Assembly (NCBI GenBank): GCA_031002005.1
Contig: CM061921.1
Coordinates: forward strand, 145,671,283 to 145,735,282
Source: Vandiemenella viatica
Lineage: Eukaryota > Arthropoda > Insecta > Orthoptera > Morabidae
Length of the DNA: 64,000 bases
Direction: 5' to 3'
Part shown: piece after piece, positions 9,854-20,930 of the stretch
Layout: every line of letters begins with the position of its first letter
How positions within the stretch are numbered: the stretch's first letter is position 1
The notes under the pieces: generated by a model
Databases searched by the model: none
What the model saw: the letters and a program-made list of their open reading frames with translations, nothing else
What the model was told of the DNA's origin: nothing
Position numbers and translations under genes: made by a program

Positions 9854-11254
9854 CCCAGTCCAGTCACATTAATGTGACCACCTCTCCAAAACCAGAATAA
9901 CCACCTTTAACGGAGTGGACCGCTGCGAGGTGTGCAGGAAGAGAGTCAATTAGGTTTCTGAAGGTGTTCACTGGGATGTTGAGCCATGCCGACTCCAGTG
10001 CCATGGCCAGCTGTGCTACACCGAGCGGGGCGGTGTAACGGTTAGCGTTCTCGCCTCGCATTCAGGAGGACGGCGGTTCGAATCCCCGTCCGGGCATCCA
10101 GATTTGGGTTTTCCATGGTTTCCCCAAATCACTCCAGGCAAATGCCGGGATGCTTCCTTCAAAAAGGCCATGGCCGAATTCCTTCCCATTCCTTGCCCCC
10201 CATCCTTTCCTGTCTCTAAAAGGCCTCAATGTTAAAAAGAGACGTAAAGCAGTTAAAAAAAAAAAGCTGCGCTATATTACGCGGTTGAGGATCCATGGTG
10301 CGAACAACCCGATCTAGGTGGTCCCAACAGATTCTCGATTGGGTTTAAATGCAATTAGTTTGCTGCGTAAGGGAGTAAGATAAACTCATCCTGATGTTCT
10401 TCGATTCACGCACATACACTGCAAGCTTTATGACACCTCGCATTGTCCTGCTGGTAGATGCCGTCATTCTGAGGAAAAATTATTCACATGTAGGGGTGGA
10501 CATGGTCCACAAGGACAGATACATACTTGTGCTGATCCACCGTGCCTTCCACAATGATGAGTTCAACCCAGTGAATGCCAGGAAAACACGCCGTATGCCG
10601 CCACACGTCCATCTGTCCGATGGAGCATAAAACGTGATTCATCGGAAAAAAGCCACCTGTCACCACTCTGTGGCCTCCAGTTGCGGTACTGGCGTGCAAA
10701 TTCCAGCCTTCGTCGCCGATGAAACAGCAGTCAGCATAGGTGCATTAACCAGGCGTCTGCTGCGGAGGCCCAATGCGCAGTAACATTCCACTGAAACCGT
10801 TGTTGAGGATACACTCTTGGTAGCCCCTTGGTTGATCTGGGCGGTCAGTTGCTCAACAGTTGCACGTCTATTTGCCCAAACACATATCCGTAGCCTTCGT
10901 TCGCCTGTCATCTATAGCCCGTGTGCACCACATGTTCCACGCCGCTGATTTTGAATAGTACCATTTTGCTATGCACGGTACACTTTCACCACAGCGGCAC
11001 GTGAACAGTTCACAAAATTAGCCGTTTCCAAATTGCTTCCACCCTTGGCCTGAAAGCCAATAATCATGCCCTTTTGGACGTTGGATAAATCGCTACGTTT
11101 CTGCATTACGCCAACGATTGAAATGCTTTCCGATGCCCTAGGACATCCTTTATATACACTCCACTGCAATGTGCTGCCATATACCTTCTGTGATTACTTA
11201 TTTCACGTTGACGTCGAAAGTAGGTGGTGGTCACATTAATGTGACTGGACTGTG
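9854..11254 (-). mobile_element. Tc1-type DNA transposon, complete ends
   Basis: Terminal repeats of 27 matching bases (CAGTCCAGTCACATTAATGT and onward at 9856-9882; complement at 11226-11252), with CC/TG outermost bases, flanked by TA (9852-9853, 11255-11256). The empty site rebuilt from the flanks matches the TAATTTAATTTAA of the 9637 monomer. The minus strand holds a decayed Tc1 transposase. An N-terminal helix-turn-helix reads SDLSNVQKGMIIGF and VNCSRAAVVKVYRA (11.0-11.1 kb). Next comes NRRATVEQLTAQINQGATKS (about 10.8 kb), then a catalytic-domain stretch at 10.5-10.7 kb. The frame is broken, and a SINE at 10021-10264 lies near the C-terminal end. Confidence 0.9.
10021..10264 (+). mobile_element. 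tRNA-derived SINE copy 2, inside the Tc1 element
   Basis: The tRNA-like head GGCGGTGTAACGGTTAGCG (A box) and GGTTCGAATCC (B box, about 10074) is followed by the shared body and a poly-A tail ending at 10264. Flanking copies AGCTGTGCTACA (10009-10020) and AGCTGCGCTATA (10265-10276) are a 12-bp target duplication with two differences. This is the best-preserved copy in the window. Confidence 0.92.
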
Positions 11255-11481
11255 TAATTTAAAGGGTGTAGATAGCTTTTGTTCCATCTTTGCTTGTTTG
11301 TTTAACAGCGCCAGTAGTCAGTTGGTCTTCTGCAACCGTTACGCGAGGAAGTGCTTCGGTGTTAATTTAGGTTTTTTTTTAAGTCGTTACTAGCGGTTGT
11401 TTGGAAGTAGTGAACAGTTTATTTGTATCACTTGGTTAGTTCATCTTTCATTGTCTCCGTAGGTTTTGTTTTGAAAGTAAT

Positions 11482-12410
11482 ATGTGTATGGGTGACCCTG
11501 ATGAAGCTAGTGCTCTCACAGGTTCTCCCCTATCTATCATCATACCTGCAGTCCAGGCTGAGACTTTGGAATCTGTACGTCAGTCACCTGATGGTGTATG
11601 GCGTGTGGTTTCCGTATGTCGACGCCACATGCGGGGGCAGTCGTACAAGTCTGAATCCCAGAAGGCAAGCTTGTACCACTGTCCAATAGGTATGATGTGT
11701 TGTCTGGGTCTGGTTCAGATCCACAATCGTCAAACTGCGAGTTGCCAGCCCCACCGCCTGCAAGGTCTGAGCGACCACAGAAGGGGATTTGGTGGTAGGT
11801 AGCTCCAACGTTAGGCGTTTATTGAGCCCCTTAGGCATGGCGAATAGGTTAGGGATGAAGTCCTGTGTTCATTCATTGTGCATTCCGGAGGTCTGATCCA
11901 AGATGTGGAACAGGCCATCCCGGATGCCATTGAAGGGACGAGGTGTAGCCAGCTGCAGATTGTAGCTCATGTCGGCACCAATGATGCTTGCCGCCTGGGT
12001 CGGAGGTTATCCTTCTTCCTTCCGGCGGCTTGCTCAAAGGGTGAGCTCTGTGGTTGATGACCGCAAGATTTCGGCTGAGTTAACTATCTGCAGCATTGTC
12101 GATAGAACCGACTGTGGACCTCTGGTTCAGAGCCGAGTCGAGGGTCTAAACCAGAGACTGCGTTTCTGCGATAATCATGGATGCAGATTCCTAGATCTTC
12201 GCCATGGGTCGAGTCGTGTAGGGTTCCCTTGGATAGATCAGGTGTGCTACACACGTGAATCGGCAGGGAGTGCCGTGTGTTTGGGTTTTTTTAGGCTGAG
12301 GGAGGAAGACCCGAAACTGGGATTACAGTTACGGGCAGCCCAATCAAATTCGGCACCATATGTTAGGAGTAGCGTAAATCAGTCTCGACCGTTAAAAGTA
12401 CTCGTTATTA
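11482..12410 (+). pseudogene. CR1 ORF1 with SGNH/GDSL esterase-like domain (broken)
   Basis: Fragments in different frames read V-V-G-S-S-N-V-R-R (about 11793), GGLIQDVEQAIPDAIEG (about 11885) and IVAHVGTNDA (GTND at 11974-11985). LTICSIVDRTDCGPLVQSRV and HGCRFLDLRH follow downstream. GxSN, GGxIxD and GTND are blocks of the SGNH hydrolase fold, which many CR1 LINEs carry in ORF1. A role in lipid or membrane handling during transposition has been proposed but is not established. Frameshifts lie between the blocks. Confidence 0.7.
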
Positions 12411-12808
12411 ACTGTAGAAGTGTTTGTAATAAGCAGCCTGAGCTTGAAAGCATATATTAGTACAGAAGCAGATATTGTATTAGGTACTGAAAGCTGGTTA
12501 AAACCGGATATAAGTTCAGCAATATTTAACGATAGCATGAATGTTTTCCGTAAGGATAGGTTGAATTCTAATGGAGGCGGTGTATTTATAGCTGTTAGTA
12601 AACACCTGTCGTGTAACGAAATAAATATCGATACGGTCTGTGAAATCCTATGGATTAGACTAAAAGCTAGGAAAAACTTGTATAGGGTCTTTCTATCGTC
12701 CACCAGATGCAGATGTCTATTGCTGAGGCCTTAAGAACTAATGTAAGTAATATAGCTCATCAATTTCCGGATCATGCAATAATACTAGGGTGACTTCAAC
12801 TTTCCGTA
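12370..12808 (+). pseudogene. CR1 ORF2 endonuclease N-terminus (runs into assembly gap)
   Basis: Reads LKVLVINCRSVCNKQPELES, then in the next frame ADIVLGTESWLKPDISS and SNGGGVFIAVSKHL. This is the N-terminal half of an APE-type endonuclease, including the catalytic-site T-E-S-W-L motif. A GGTGACTTCAAC (GDFN motif) lies just before the gap, in a shifted frame. Confidence 0.75.
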
Positions 12809-13808
12809 NNNNNNNNNNNNNNNNNNNNNNNNNNNNNNNNNNNNNNNNNNNNNNNNNNNNNNNNNNNNNNNNNNNNNNNNNNNNNNNNNNNNNNNNNNNN
12901 NNNNNNNNNNNNNNNNNNNNNNNNNNNNNNNNNNNNNNNNNNNNNNNNNNNNNNNNNNNNNNNNNNNNNNNNNNNNNNNNNNNNNNNNNNNNNNNNNNNN
13001 NNNNNNNNNNNNNNNNNNNNNNNNNNNNNNNNNNNNNNNNNNNNNNNNNNNNNNNNNNNNNNNNNNNNNNNNNNNNNNNNNNNNNNNNNNNNNNNNNNNN
13101 NNNNNNNNNNNNNNNNNNNNNNNNNNNNNNNNNNNNNNNNNNNNNNNNNNNNNNNNNNNNNNNNNNNNNNNNNNNNNNNNNNNNNNNNNNNNNNNNNNNN
13201 NNNNNNNNNNNNNNNNNNNNNNNNNNNNNNNNNNNNNNNNNNNNNNNNNNNNNNNNNNNNNNNNNNNNNNNNNNNNNNNNNNNNNNNNNNNNNNNNNNNN
13301 NNNNNNNNNNNNNNNNNNNNNNNNNNNNNNNNNNNNNNNNNNNNNNNNNNNNNNNNNNNNNNNNNNNNNNNNNNNNNNNNNNNNNNNNNNNNNNNNNNNN
13401 NNNNNNNNNNNNNNNNNNNNNNNNNNNNNNNNNNNNNNNNNNNNNNNNNNNNNNNNNNNNNNNNNNNNNNNNNNNNNNNNNNNNNNNNNNNNNNNNNNNN
13501 NNNNNNNNNNNNNNNNNNNNNNNNNNNNNNNNNNNNNNNNNNNNNNNNNNNNNNNNNNNNNNNNNNNNNNNNNNNNNNNNNNNNNNNNNNNNNNNNNNNN
13601 NNNNNNNNNNNNNNNNNNNNNNNNNNNNNNNNNNNNNNNNNNNNNNNNNNNNNNNNNNNNNNNNNNNNNNNNNNNNNNNNNNNNNNNNNNNNNNNNNNNN
13701 NNNNNNNNNNNNNNNNNNNNNNNNNNNNNNNNNNNNNNNNNNNNNNNNNNNNNNNNNNNNNNNNNNNNNNNNNNNNNNNNNNNNNNNNNNNNNNNNNNNN
13801 NNNNNNNN
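12809..13808. other. Assembly gap, 1000 N
   Basis: An unbroken run of exactly 1000 N within CR1 copy 1. The frames that cross it are artefacts. See the finding on its likely true size. Confidence 0.99.
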
Positions 13809-13842
13809 AGGAGGCTCGGTTGAAGAGATGTAGCTTCGATTC

Positions 13843-15666
13843 ATGCGTATAGTCACGGAAAGTATGGACTTATATATACCGAAAAGGATGATCAGGGATG
13901 GTAACGATCCCCCATGGTATACCCGTGAAGTTAAAAGGTTACTTAAAAAGCAAAGGAAGATACATACACGTTCAATGCGATGCGCGAGGCCTTTAATGAC
14001 TTTTGAAGCAACTCACTTTCCAAGAGTCAACGAAAACCCAAAGAAATTTTGGTCCTATGTAAAAAAAAGTTAGGGGTAGTGACAACAATATGTCATTTCT
14101 ACTACAAGATGGTCGGGAAGTTGATGACAGCCGCGACAAGGCTACCGTATTTAACACCGACTTTAAAAATTCTTTCACTGACGAAAACATGGAAAACATT
14201 CCCGCTTTTGCACGGTGTGTAGAATCTGAGATGGATCCAGTTCAAATTGATAGTGTAGGTATCATAAAGCAATTAAAGCTCCTGATGTGGGGGAAGGCAC
14301 CGGGTCCTGATGGTATACCAGTAAGAGTATTTTCGGAATACGCGGAAGAAATAGAACCATTTCTGTCAGATATATTTCGTAAATCTTTAGAAGAAAGGAA
14401 AATACCGTCCGACTGGAAAATATCGCAGGTGATTCCCATTATCAAGAAAGGAGATCAGAGAGATCATAGAAATTATCAACCCATATCTCTAACATCTGTT
14501 TGCAGTAGAATTCTGGAGCATGTCATATGCTCTAACGTTATGAAGTTTCTAGATGGAAACGAGTTACTTACAGCGAACCAACACGGATTTTGGAAGAACC
14601 GATCGTGTGAAACGCAACTGGCTGTATTTTCGCATGACGTAATAAAGGTTATCGATGCAGGATCACAAGTTGATACTATTTTCTTGGATTTCCAGAAAGC
14701 TTTTGACTCTGTTCCACACAACCGGCTTTTGACAAAGATTCGAGCGTACGGTATATCTGATCAGATTTGCGAATGGATACGCGATTTTCTAACTGGTCGG
14801 TCGTTGTTGACGGGGAAGCCTCTTCAAAGCTAGATGTTACTTTGGGGGTTCCTCAATGAAGTGTATTAGGGCCACTTCTTTTCTTAATTTTTATAAACGA
14901 TCTCGGTGACAACGTTAATTGCAGGATGCGATTTTTTCCTGATGATGCACTTATTTATAGGGAAGTGAGGTGCTCTGACGATTGCTTAGAAATTCAGCGC
15001 GATCTGGATGTTATTTTGGAATGGTGCCGTAAATGGCAGCTTACACTTAGCTGCAAAAAGTGCAGTTCAATACAAATAAGTAATAAAAATACCCCATTTT
15101 CTCACGAGTACAAAGTTAACAATTCAGTTGTTGACACGGTAGACTCCCAGAAGTAACTAGGTGTAACAGTACAAAGCAACATTAAATGGGACTTGCACAT
15201 AACTTCCGTCGTAGGCAAAGCTATTTCTAAACTAAGTTTTATAGGTCTTCTTTTGAGAAGTTGTAATGCTCATACAAAGGAAATAGCGTACAAAACACTA
15301 GTGCATCCGCATTTCGAATGCTGTTGTGCAATTTGGGATCCGTATCGCAAGGGATTGATTGAAACGTTAGAGAAAGTACAGAGGAGTGCCGCTCGATTCG
15401 TGACCGCTAGTTATAGTCCTTTTGTAAGTGTCACAGAGCTGATATGTGGGTTGGGCTGGGATTGTTTGGTGGACAGACGACGTCGTTTTCATTTGAATTT
15501 GTTGGAGAATATGCGAAAGTCTTTAATTTACGAGTGCAACGAAATACTTCTTCCGCCAACCTATTTAGGTCGCAATGACAGGAGGGATAAGATTCGAGAA
15601 ATAAAATGCCGAACTGATTTATGTATTCTTTCTTTCCTCGTTCTGTTTGGGATTGGCATGCACTGA
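13843..15666 (+). pseudogene. CR1 ORF2 reverse transcriptase (frameshifted)
   Basis: After a linker (NDPPWYTREVKRLLKKQRK), the RT reads KAPGPDGIPVRVFSEYAEEI, IPSDWKISQVIPIIKKGD and QPISLTSVCSRILEHVI. Motif A follows (FLDFQKAFDSVPHN) and then, after a stop at about 14831, the YxDD-type box in the form FPDDA (about 14937) instead of FADDA. The thumb region reads VHPHFECCCAIWDPYRKG and ends at 15666. Frames shift near 14070, 14833 and 15156, so the protein is dead. The Ala-to-Pro change in the active-site box is an extra inactivating feature; CR1 copy 2 keeps FADDA. Confidence 0.85.
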
Positions 15667-15804
15667 ATTAGGATTGGTGCTTAGCACCCTCTGCCACCCA
15701 CAGTAATTGTGAATTGCAGAGTATAGATGTAGATGTAGATTATACTTCACTTTAAGGCTTCTACCAGTCGCTTTCGATATAGCGTTACAGCACTTTTTAA
15801 GTGA

Positions 15805-16510
15805 GGTATCTATACATGTTACACCTCTAAGAGCAACATATATTAAATAGTATCACCAAACAAACATGTGCAACAGATTTTAGACCAAAATGACAATTCC
15901 TTGATGAGTCCCAGTGATTGCGCTATTGCCCATGTTCCTTTTTGAGACATCTGCCAAATTGATATAAGTTTTATTTAGTACACTGCACTTCCTCATAGTA
16001 GTGTACTGAACTAAATAAAATTTATATTAGCTTGATAGATATCTCCAAAACCAACATGCTTTATGAGAATCGGAAATGTGCAGCTAGAAAACCTGCTAAT
16101 ACTAATGTAAATTGATTGTACTTTGCTAAGAAACAAAATGTGTACAATAGTAAAACATAAATAACAGTTGCATTGGTGGTTATTTATTAACAATTCAAAT
16201 ATTGATATTGTTGGATATTGCATATATGTGTAAATATGAAATACAGCAATTGCTCGCCATTTAACGTTATGATTGTTTTTGTGTGAAATTTGTGCGGTAT
16301 GTATATATTTGACAAACACACATTCTTAAATAATGTCATCCAAGGAATATAGAATCATGCATTGCCACCCTGTCCCTTCGGGCTAAGAGTATGATTAACA
16401 CATTACTTAGACTTTACTGTTGGAAACTGATAAAGAAGGTAATACGGAAGGAATACAGAGCAAATTACTGGGTTATGTGTTGTATTAGCCAATGTGTAGC
16501 AGCCATCATG
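15805..16510. repeat. Dispersed intronic repeat, inverted relative to 7.65-8.38 kb
   Basis: Reverse-complement partner of the 7.65-8.38 kb repeat; for example TTGATGAGTCCCAGTGATTGCGC (in two blocks, 15901-15924) and GTGTGTTTGTCAAATA on the complement. No coding content. Confidence 0.6.
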
Positions 16511-16699
16511 ATTATTCTGTTATATTAACAGTGTATGGTATTTCCACAGAAAGGAAATTTTGTTGGCTAAAATATACTTACACATCTGGCAATAATTCTT
16601 TATTTTTTCCCATCTAGGTAGCAGGCGATTGATCTTTCCACTTGCTATATACAATGTCAGGTCATCTTAAAAATTTTGCAATCCTAAGACTTATCTTTT

Positions 16700-18475
16700 C
16701 TACTCTTGGTACTCTCCCCACACCTCTCTGCTCTTCAATCCTCAGTTTATAATGACCTTTATCACACCAAAACTTTTCCCGAGCTGAACCTACAAACTTG
16801 TACAATTTTTACGTCTTTACCTACATATTTTTAATCTTTCTTACACTGAGTCTCGGGCTCTCCTTTCTATGTGACCTTGTCATTATCAGTCTGGTATACT
16901 GTGATCTTTTCCCATCTTCTCCTCATGTATCTCTTCATCTTGGTCAGTATCCTTCTCATTTTCTTCTGATGCTTCCCTGAAATGTTTATCTTCCTTTTGA
17001 ACTAATATTTTTGGTACTGGTATTTTTCTGCCCAACTCGTTGGAGCCACTCTCTTGATCCACCGTGATTATATTTATTTATTCCTTCCCCCCCCCCCCCC
17101 CACTGAGTCCACTCTTAACGCTTTTCTATTCCTCACTTTCTTCTTCACTGTCATTTCTTGTTAAACAAGGTTTCAGTAATACCTCTTTCTTTTTATTTTA
17201 TACTTACTTCTTTTGACTTTCTAATATTAAATCATCCCATGCTCCTTCAATGACAATCCATTCTCCATCTTTGTTGTCTTTCACCATACTTCCATTTACA
17301 TTTCCTGTATTATTGTGTTTTCCTTCTTTTGCCTCGAAATCAAAACATTATTACCATTCAAGTGGTTTATCTACTATTCATGCTTTATTTGCTATACCAC
17401 ATAGATTTTCATCATTATTTCCCTTGTTCACTTTTGTTTTCAGTAGCTTATTGTCTTCACGATGTATGTTGTCCCACATAGTTCTTATATACTCCTTCTC
17501 TGCTTCTTCCCAATCTTTTCTGTTGTTCACTTTGCAATCTGGTCCAATATTCCGATTTCCTGAGACCGATTGGACCCCTCTTGATCCAGGATTCAGTTAT
17601 CTGATTTATCCAATATCCTCCACAATTTTCAGCCGTTGGTTTTCTCCATTTACCTTCTCTCAAGTTGTGTCCTTTTTCTTGAAAACACCACCTCTCGCCA
17701 TTTACAATTTTTCCATTGCATATTCTCCCAATATAACATTTTGTGTCTATCATCATTCCTGTCTATTGTCAGTACTTGTTTCTACATTCCTTCCAAATCT
17801 CATTTCATTATTGTATCACCACCTATCCATCCTATTTATTGTTCTTGAGAACTCTTCTACATTATTCCAATTTAATGCAACAATCTTCTCTTGGATATCC
17901 CATAGTTTGTTCTTCAATACTTGAAGAGAAATATTCTATTTCTTTTAACTTCTTCTCATAATACCCCAATAGCTTATGATATGGCCTACTTTCCTAAAAC
18001 TATTCTTTTCTGTATTTCTTTTGGCCGATATGTATTTAATAAATGTTATACAAAATCTGTAAATCTCGTACTTTTACAATCTATTTTCTAACTCGTGCAT
18101 AAGCATCCCTCTTTAAATGGTTCTTTAGATACTTTATTTTCATTGACCAGTGAGAAGGTAATTCAGTCATATATGTTTTCATGAAAACTACACGGTACAC
18201 ACTATAGGTTTGAATATAATATTGGGTGAAATAACTTATCAAATCGTAGATGCTCCACATTAACTGTCTTAGCTGGTATAGTCCCCATGAATTCTTCTGT
18301 ATCAGAATCACAATCTTCAATATTCCTCTCATTACACTTTCTTGTACTTCTTGCTTATTCTTATCTTTTATTTGACCCCTATATCTAGTCTCTTCTCCCA
18401 CTGTACTCCATTCTCTTGTGTTCCCTTCTAGTTCTCATGTATTCTCTTACATTCCCTGAACCTTCCATTTGTTGT
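16700..18475 (-). other. Unidentified region, pyrimidine-rich on + strand, possibly an old antisense element
   Basis: The minus strand has patches of open, purine-rich sequence. About 17457-17756 has C-Y-I-G-R-I-C-N-G-K and REGKWRKPTAENCGGY; about 18080-18400 has MKTYMTELPSHW and YLKNHLKRDAYARV. No domain was recognised. It is continuous in character with 20340-20670 across the piggyBac insertion, so these may be one interrupted element. The long + strand frame at 17250-17924 is low-complexity and Ser/Phe/Leu-rich; it is probably not a gene. Confidence 0.35.
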
Positions 18476-18479
18476 TTAA

Positions 18480-20330
18480 CCCTTTCCTCCCTGACAGTAC
18501 TTATAAGTACCACTGTATTTACCACCATATAATTCAACAATACCAGTGTCCACTGCATTGTTAAGCCTGTTGATGTATTGTTGTATGATGAAGTCAGACA
18601 ATGACAACATTTATTTTTAAATTCTGCTTGAAATTGCCAAGAAATTAATTTTCTAAGTTGGGGCTTGACAGCATACTGACCAGAGTAACAAGTGGTACAC
18701 TACAATGAGTTTTTTGATGATAATTTACTTGGTAAGTGTCAAATTCTGTTATTACTTTTTTAGTTTTAACATTTAACCATATATTTATTACCTATAAAAT
18801 ATGTTTTTCTAGTTTCTTTACTAAATATTCTAGAAAAACCAACGTGGACTTATAAGTACCGTCAGGGAGTTATGGGTAGTTTTATACAGATTATTGGTCA
18901 ATAGATTTAGCAAGTATACAATTGGTTTTATCATTCTTTTAGATATTTTTAAATGGATATTTTTATGAAATACTCTCTGATTGAAGCTCTTCTCTTAGAA
19001 GTTTATAATTTATCAGCTCTTTTCTTAGAAGTTTATAATTTATCAAGGCCAAAATGAAGAAATGACTGGAATGTTCTCAGATTACTCATTAGGTCAAAGA
19101 GTGGTCTTAGAATTGACTGAAAAAATAGAGCAATGACGATGTTATCTAGTATTATCATTATTTTTCATCAGTTTCATTATTAAAAAACTGAAACAACTTT
19201 TGTTTGTGGGAGAATCAGACGCTACTGCAAGGGACTTTCTAACAATCTGCTGATGGAAAACTAAATAGAGGAGATTGTGACAATGAATTTACAAACCTAG
19301 GTATTTGCTACTGGAAATGGAAGGATAAAAAGGTCATACATTTAGTATCAAATTTTTATGGCAGTGGTGAAACTCCACTATACTCGTAGGGGTCAATGGC
19401 AGCTTCAACAGATGGGCCCTCTCTCGGGTTGGATTGGTGACCTGGTGGATCTTGGACCAGAGGGCCTCTCTGGCCGGTCATCGGGGGCCACCTCCGGCAG
19501 TAGGTCCCATAGCATTTTGCCCATTCTGCCACCCTGTTGTTACACCACTAGTTATATGCAAAGAAAAAGATGGATTGAAGTCGACAATTTCATGCTCAGG
19601 ACTCAGGAGTCGTCAAGGACTACAATACCTTCATGTGTGGGGTTGATATTGCTGATCAGCTGATGACTTTGTGCAATGCTGACAGAAGATTACCGAAATC
19701 ATGGTAAAGATTGTTTTTGGAAATTCTGGATGTTGTATTTGTCAATGCCTATAACATAAATGGTCCGATATTTGAAAATATAAAAAATTTTAGAAGATCC
19801 TTTGCACAAGGTATGAAGACTATGAAGGATATCGGTAAGAAGAAAAGGTCATCTATATAATTATATTTCACCAAGCCCTCATCCATTCAAACAACACAAG
19901 TCATACTATTCCACAATGAGAGATGTAAGATTGGGAAACAGAGGTATACAGTGTCCCTAAATTTTAAAAATCAGATGAAGATGTGAAGTATGTAGAATGA
20001 AGAAAATACAGTCAAAACATCATTACAAATGTTGCACTGCAATGTCTTTTTGTGTCTGAATGAGCAAAAAGAATTTTTTTTTTTTTTAATATCATGAGGC
20101 AAACATTTCATACCAATATGAACATAATTGATTTCAATTGCTATTTCTGTACATCCTGTGATACACAAAGTCCCTGACGGTACTTATAAGTACCGGCTTA
20201 GTAATTAGCACTTAGAGTTCCAAAAAAAAAAATTGAAAAAAATATGTGTGTTTAATTTCAAGTACCTTTATACAAATATATAATTGAAATTATAAATTTA
20301 CCTTTATTTCCAATAGCAGGTAGGAAAGGG
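18480..20330 (+). mobile_element. piggyBac-type transposon (broken, with complete ends)
   Basis: TTAA target copies at 18476-18479 and 20331-20334 flank the ends CCCTTTCCTCCCTG and the complement of CAGGTAGGAAAGGG. Transposase remnants read K-V-I-H-L-V-S-N-F-Y-G-S (about 19332), DYNTFMCGVDIADQLMTL (about 19619) and LDVVFVNAYNIN (about 19730). The [YN]xxMGGVDxxDQ block is diagnostic of piggyBac transposases (here MCGVD). Frameshifts, stops and a 170-bp insert make it inactive. Length 1851 bp. Palindromic GTACTTATAAGTAC motifs lie near both ends. Confidence 0.88.
19381..19550. other. GC-rich 170-bp insertion inside the piggyBac transposase
   Basis: Bounded by CCACTA at 19375-19380 and 19545-19550, a possible 6-bp duplication. 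The insert is much more GC-rich than its surroundings (GGGCCCTCTCTCGGGTTGG, GGCCGGTCATCGGGGGCC). The transposase reading resumes after it (V-I-C-K-E-K-D-G). Origin unknown. Confidence 0.55.
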
Positions 20331-20339
20331 TTAATCTGG

Positions 20340-20900
20340 GTTCCTTACAACATCACCATACTCTCAAGCATTATCATTTTTGCCTTTTACTTCACTTAAT
20401 GCTACAAGTTTGAATATCCTTTCAACTTCACAAAACAAAATTCTTCTTGCTCTGATTTTAAGTTACTTGAAATTTCAACTCTTGTTTTACTTTCTTCTTC
20501 CATGACCCAGTCCAGTTTATCTATTACTATTCTTAATAACCATTTGGAATCCATTTTTTCTCTTTCTGTCAGCTCAATGAAACTTGCAGTCCACCTGGGA
20601 ATTTTTAACATTTCATTGTCCCTTGTCATACAGATATCATTATTGGTATTTGTCATAGTTTTCATAACTCGTTTTACAAATTGTGATACTATGATGCAAA
20701 AACAATCAGCTTATTTCTTAATTAACAAATATTTTGTACTTGACAGTGCACTCTTCAGTAAAAGTCTCATGTATGTTCCCAGCAGCGAGTTTCTTTGACA
20801 ATAAGCAAAGCAATCTCTATGCCAATGTTTACTACTATCAGTTTACCACAAGCTATTTTCAATATTATTCTCTTTAAATTATTGACATTAAAGATATTGA
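20340..20900 (-). other. Unidentified region, likely continuation of 16.7-18.5 kb
   Basis: The minus strand is open at 20402-20665 (LKIPRWTASFIELTEREKMD, KTRVEISSNLKSEQEEF). No domain recognised. It sits immediately on the other side of the piggyBac insertion. Confidence 0.35.
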
Positions 20901-20930
20901 TTTCTTTACTTTAATAAGTTGATTTCCATC

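Larger units (their letters stand above)
11257..15740 (+). mobile_element. CR1-type LINE copy 1 (body, after its monomers)
   Basis: Runs from the last monomer through the ORF1 esterase, endonuclease, RT and 3' UTR. It ends in GAATTGCAGAGTATAGATG followed by TAGATG repeats at about 15739. Order, the RT wording (HGFWKNRSCETQL) and the absence of RNase H point to the CR1/L2 group. With the monomers at 9529-9853 the element is essentially full length. It is interrupted by the Tc1 and by a run of N. Stops and frameshifts break both ORFs. Confidence 0.85.

Noticed and set aside
9529..11370. Independent satellite DNA
   Set aside because: The units sit directly 5' of a CR1 element, and related units precede the second CR1 copy, so they are better read as part of the LINE.
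12738..13856. Long open frames on both strands across 12.7-13.9 kb
   Set aside because: They consist almost entirely of N and are artefacts of the assembly gap.
17250..17924. 224-codon open frame as a membrane protein gene
   Set aside because: Low-complexity Ser/Phe/Leu-rich translation of a pyrimidine-rich strand, with no conserved domain, and the opposite strand looks more coding-like.
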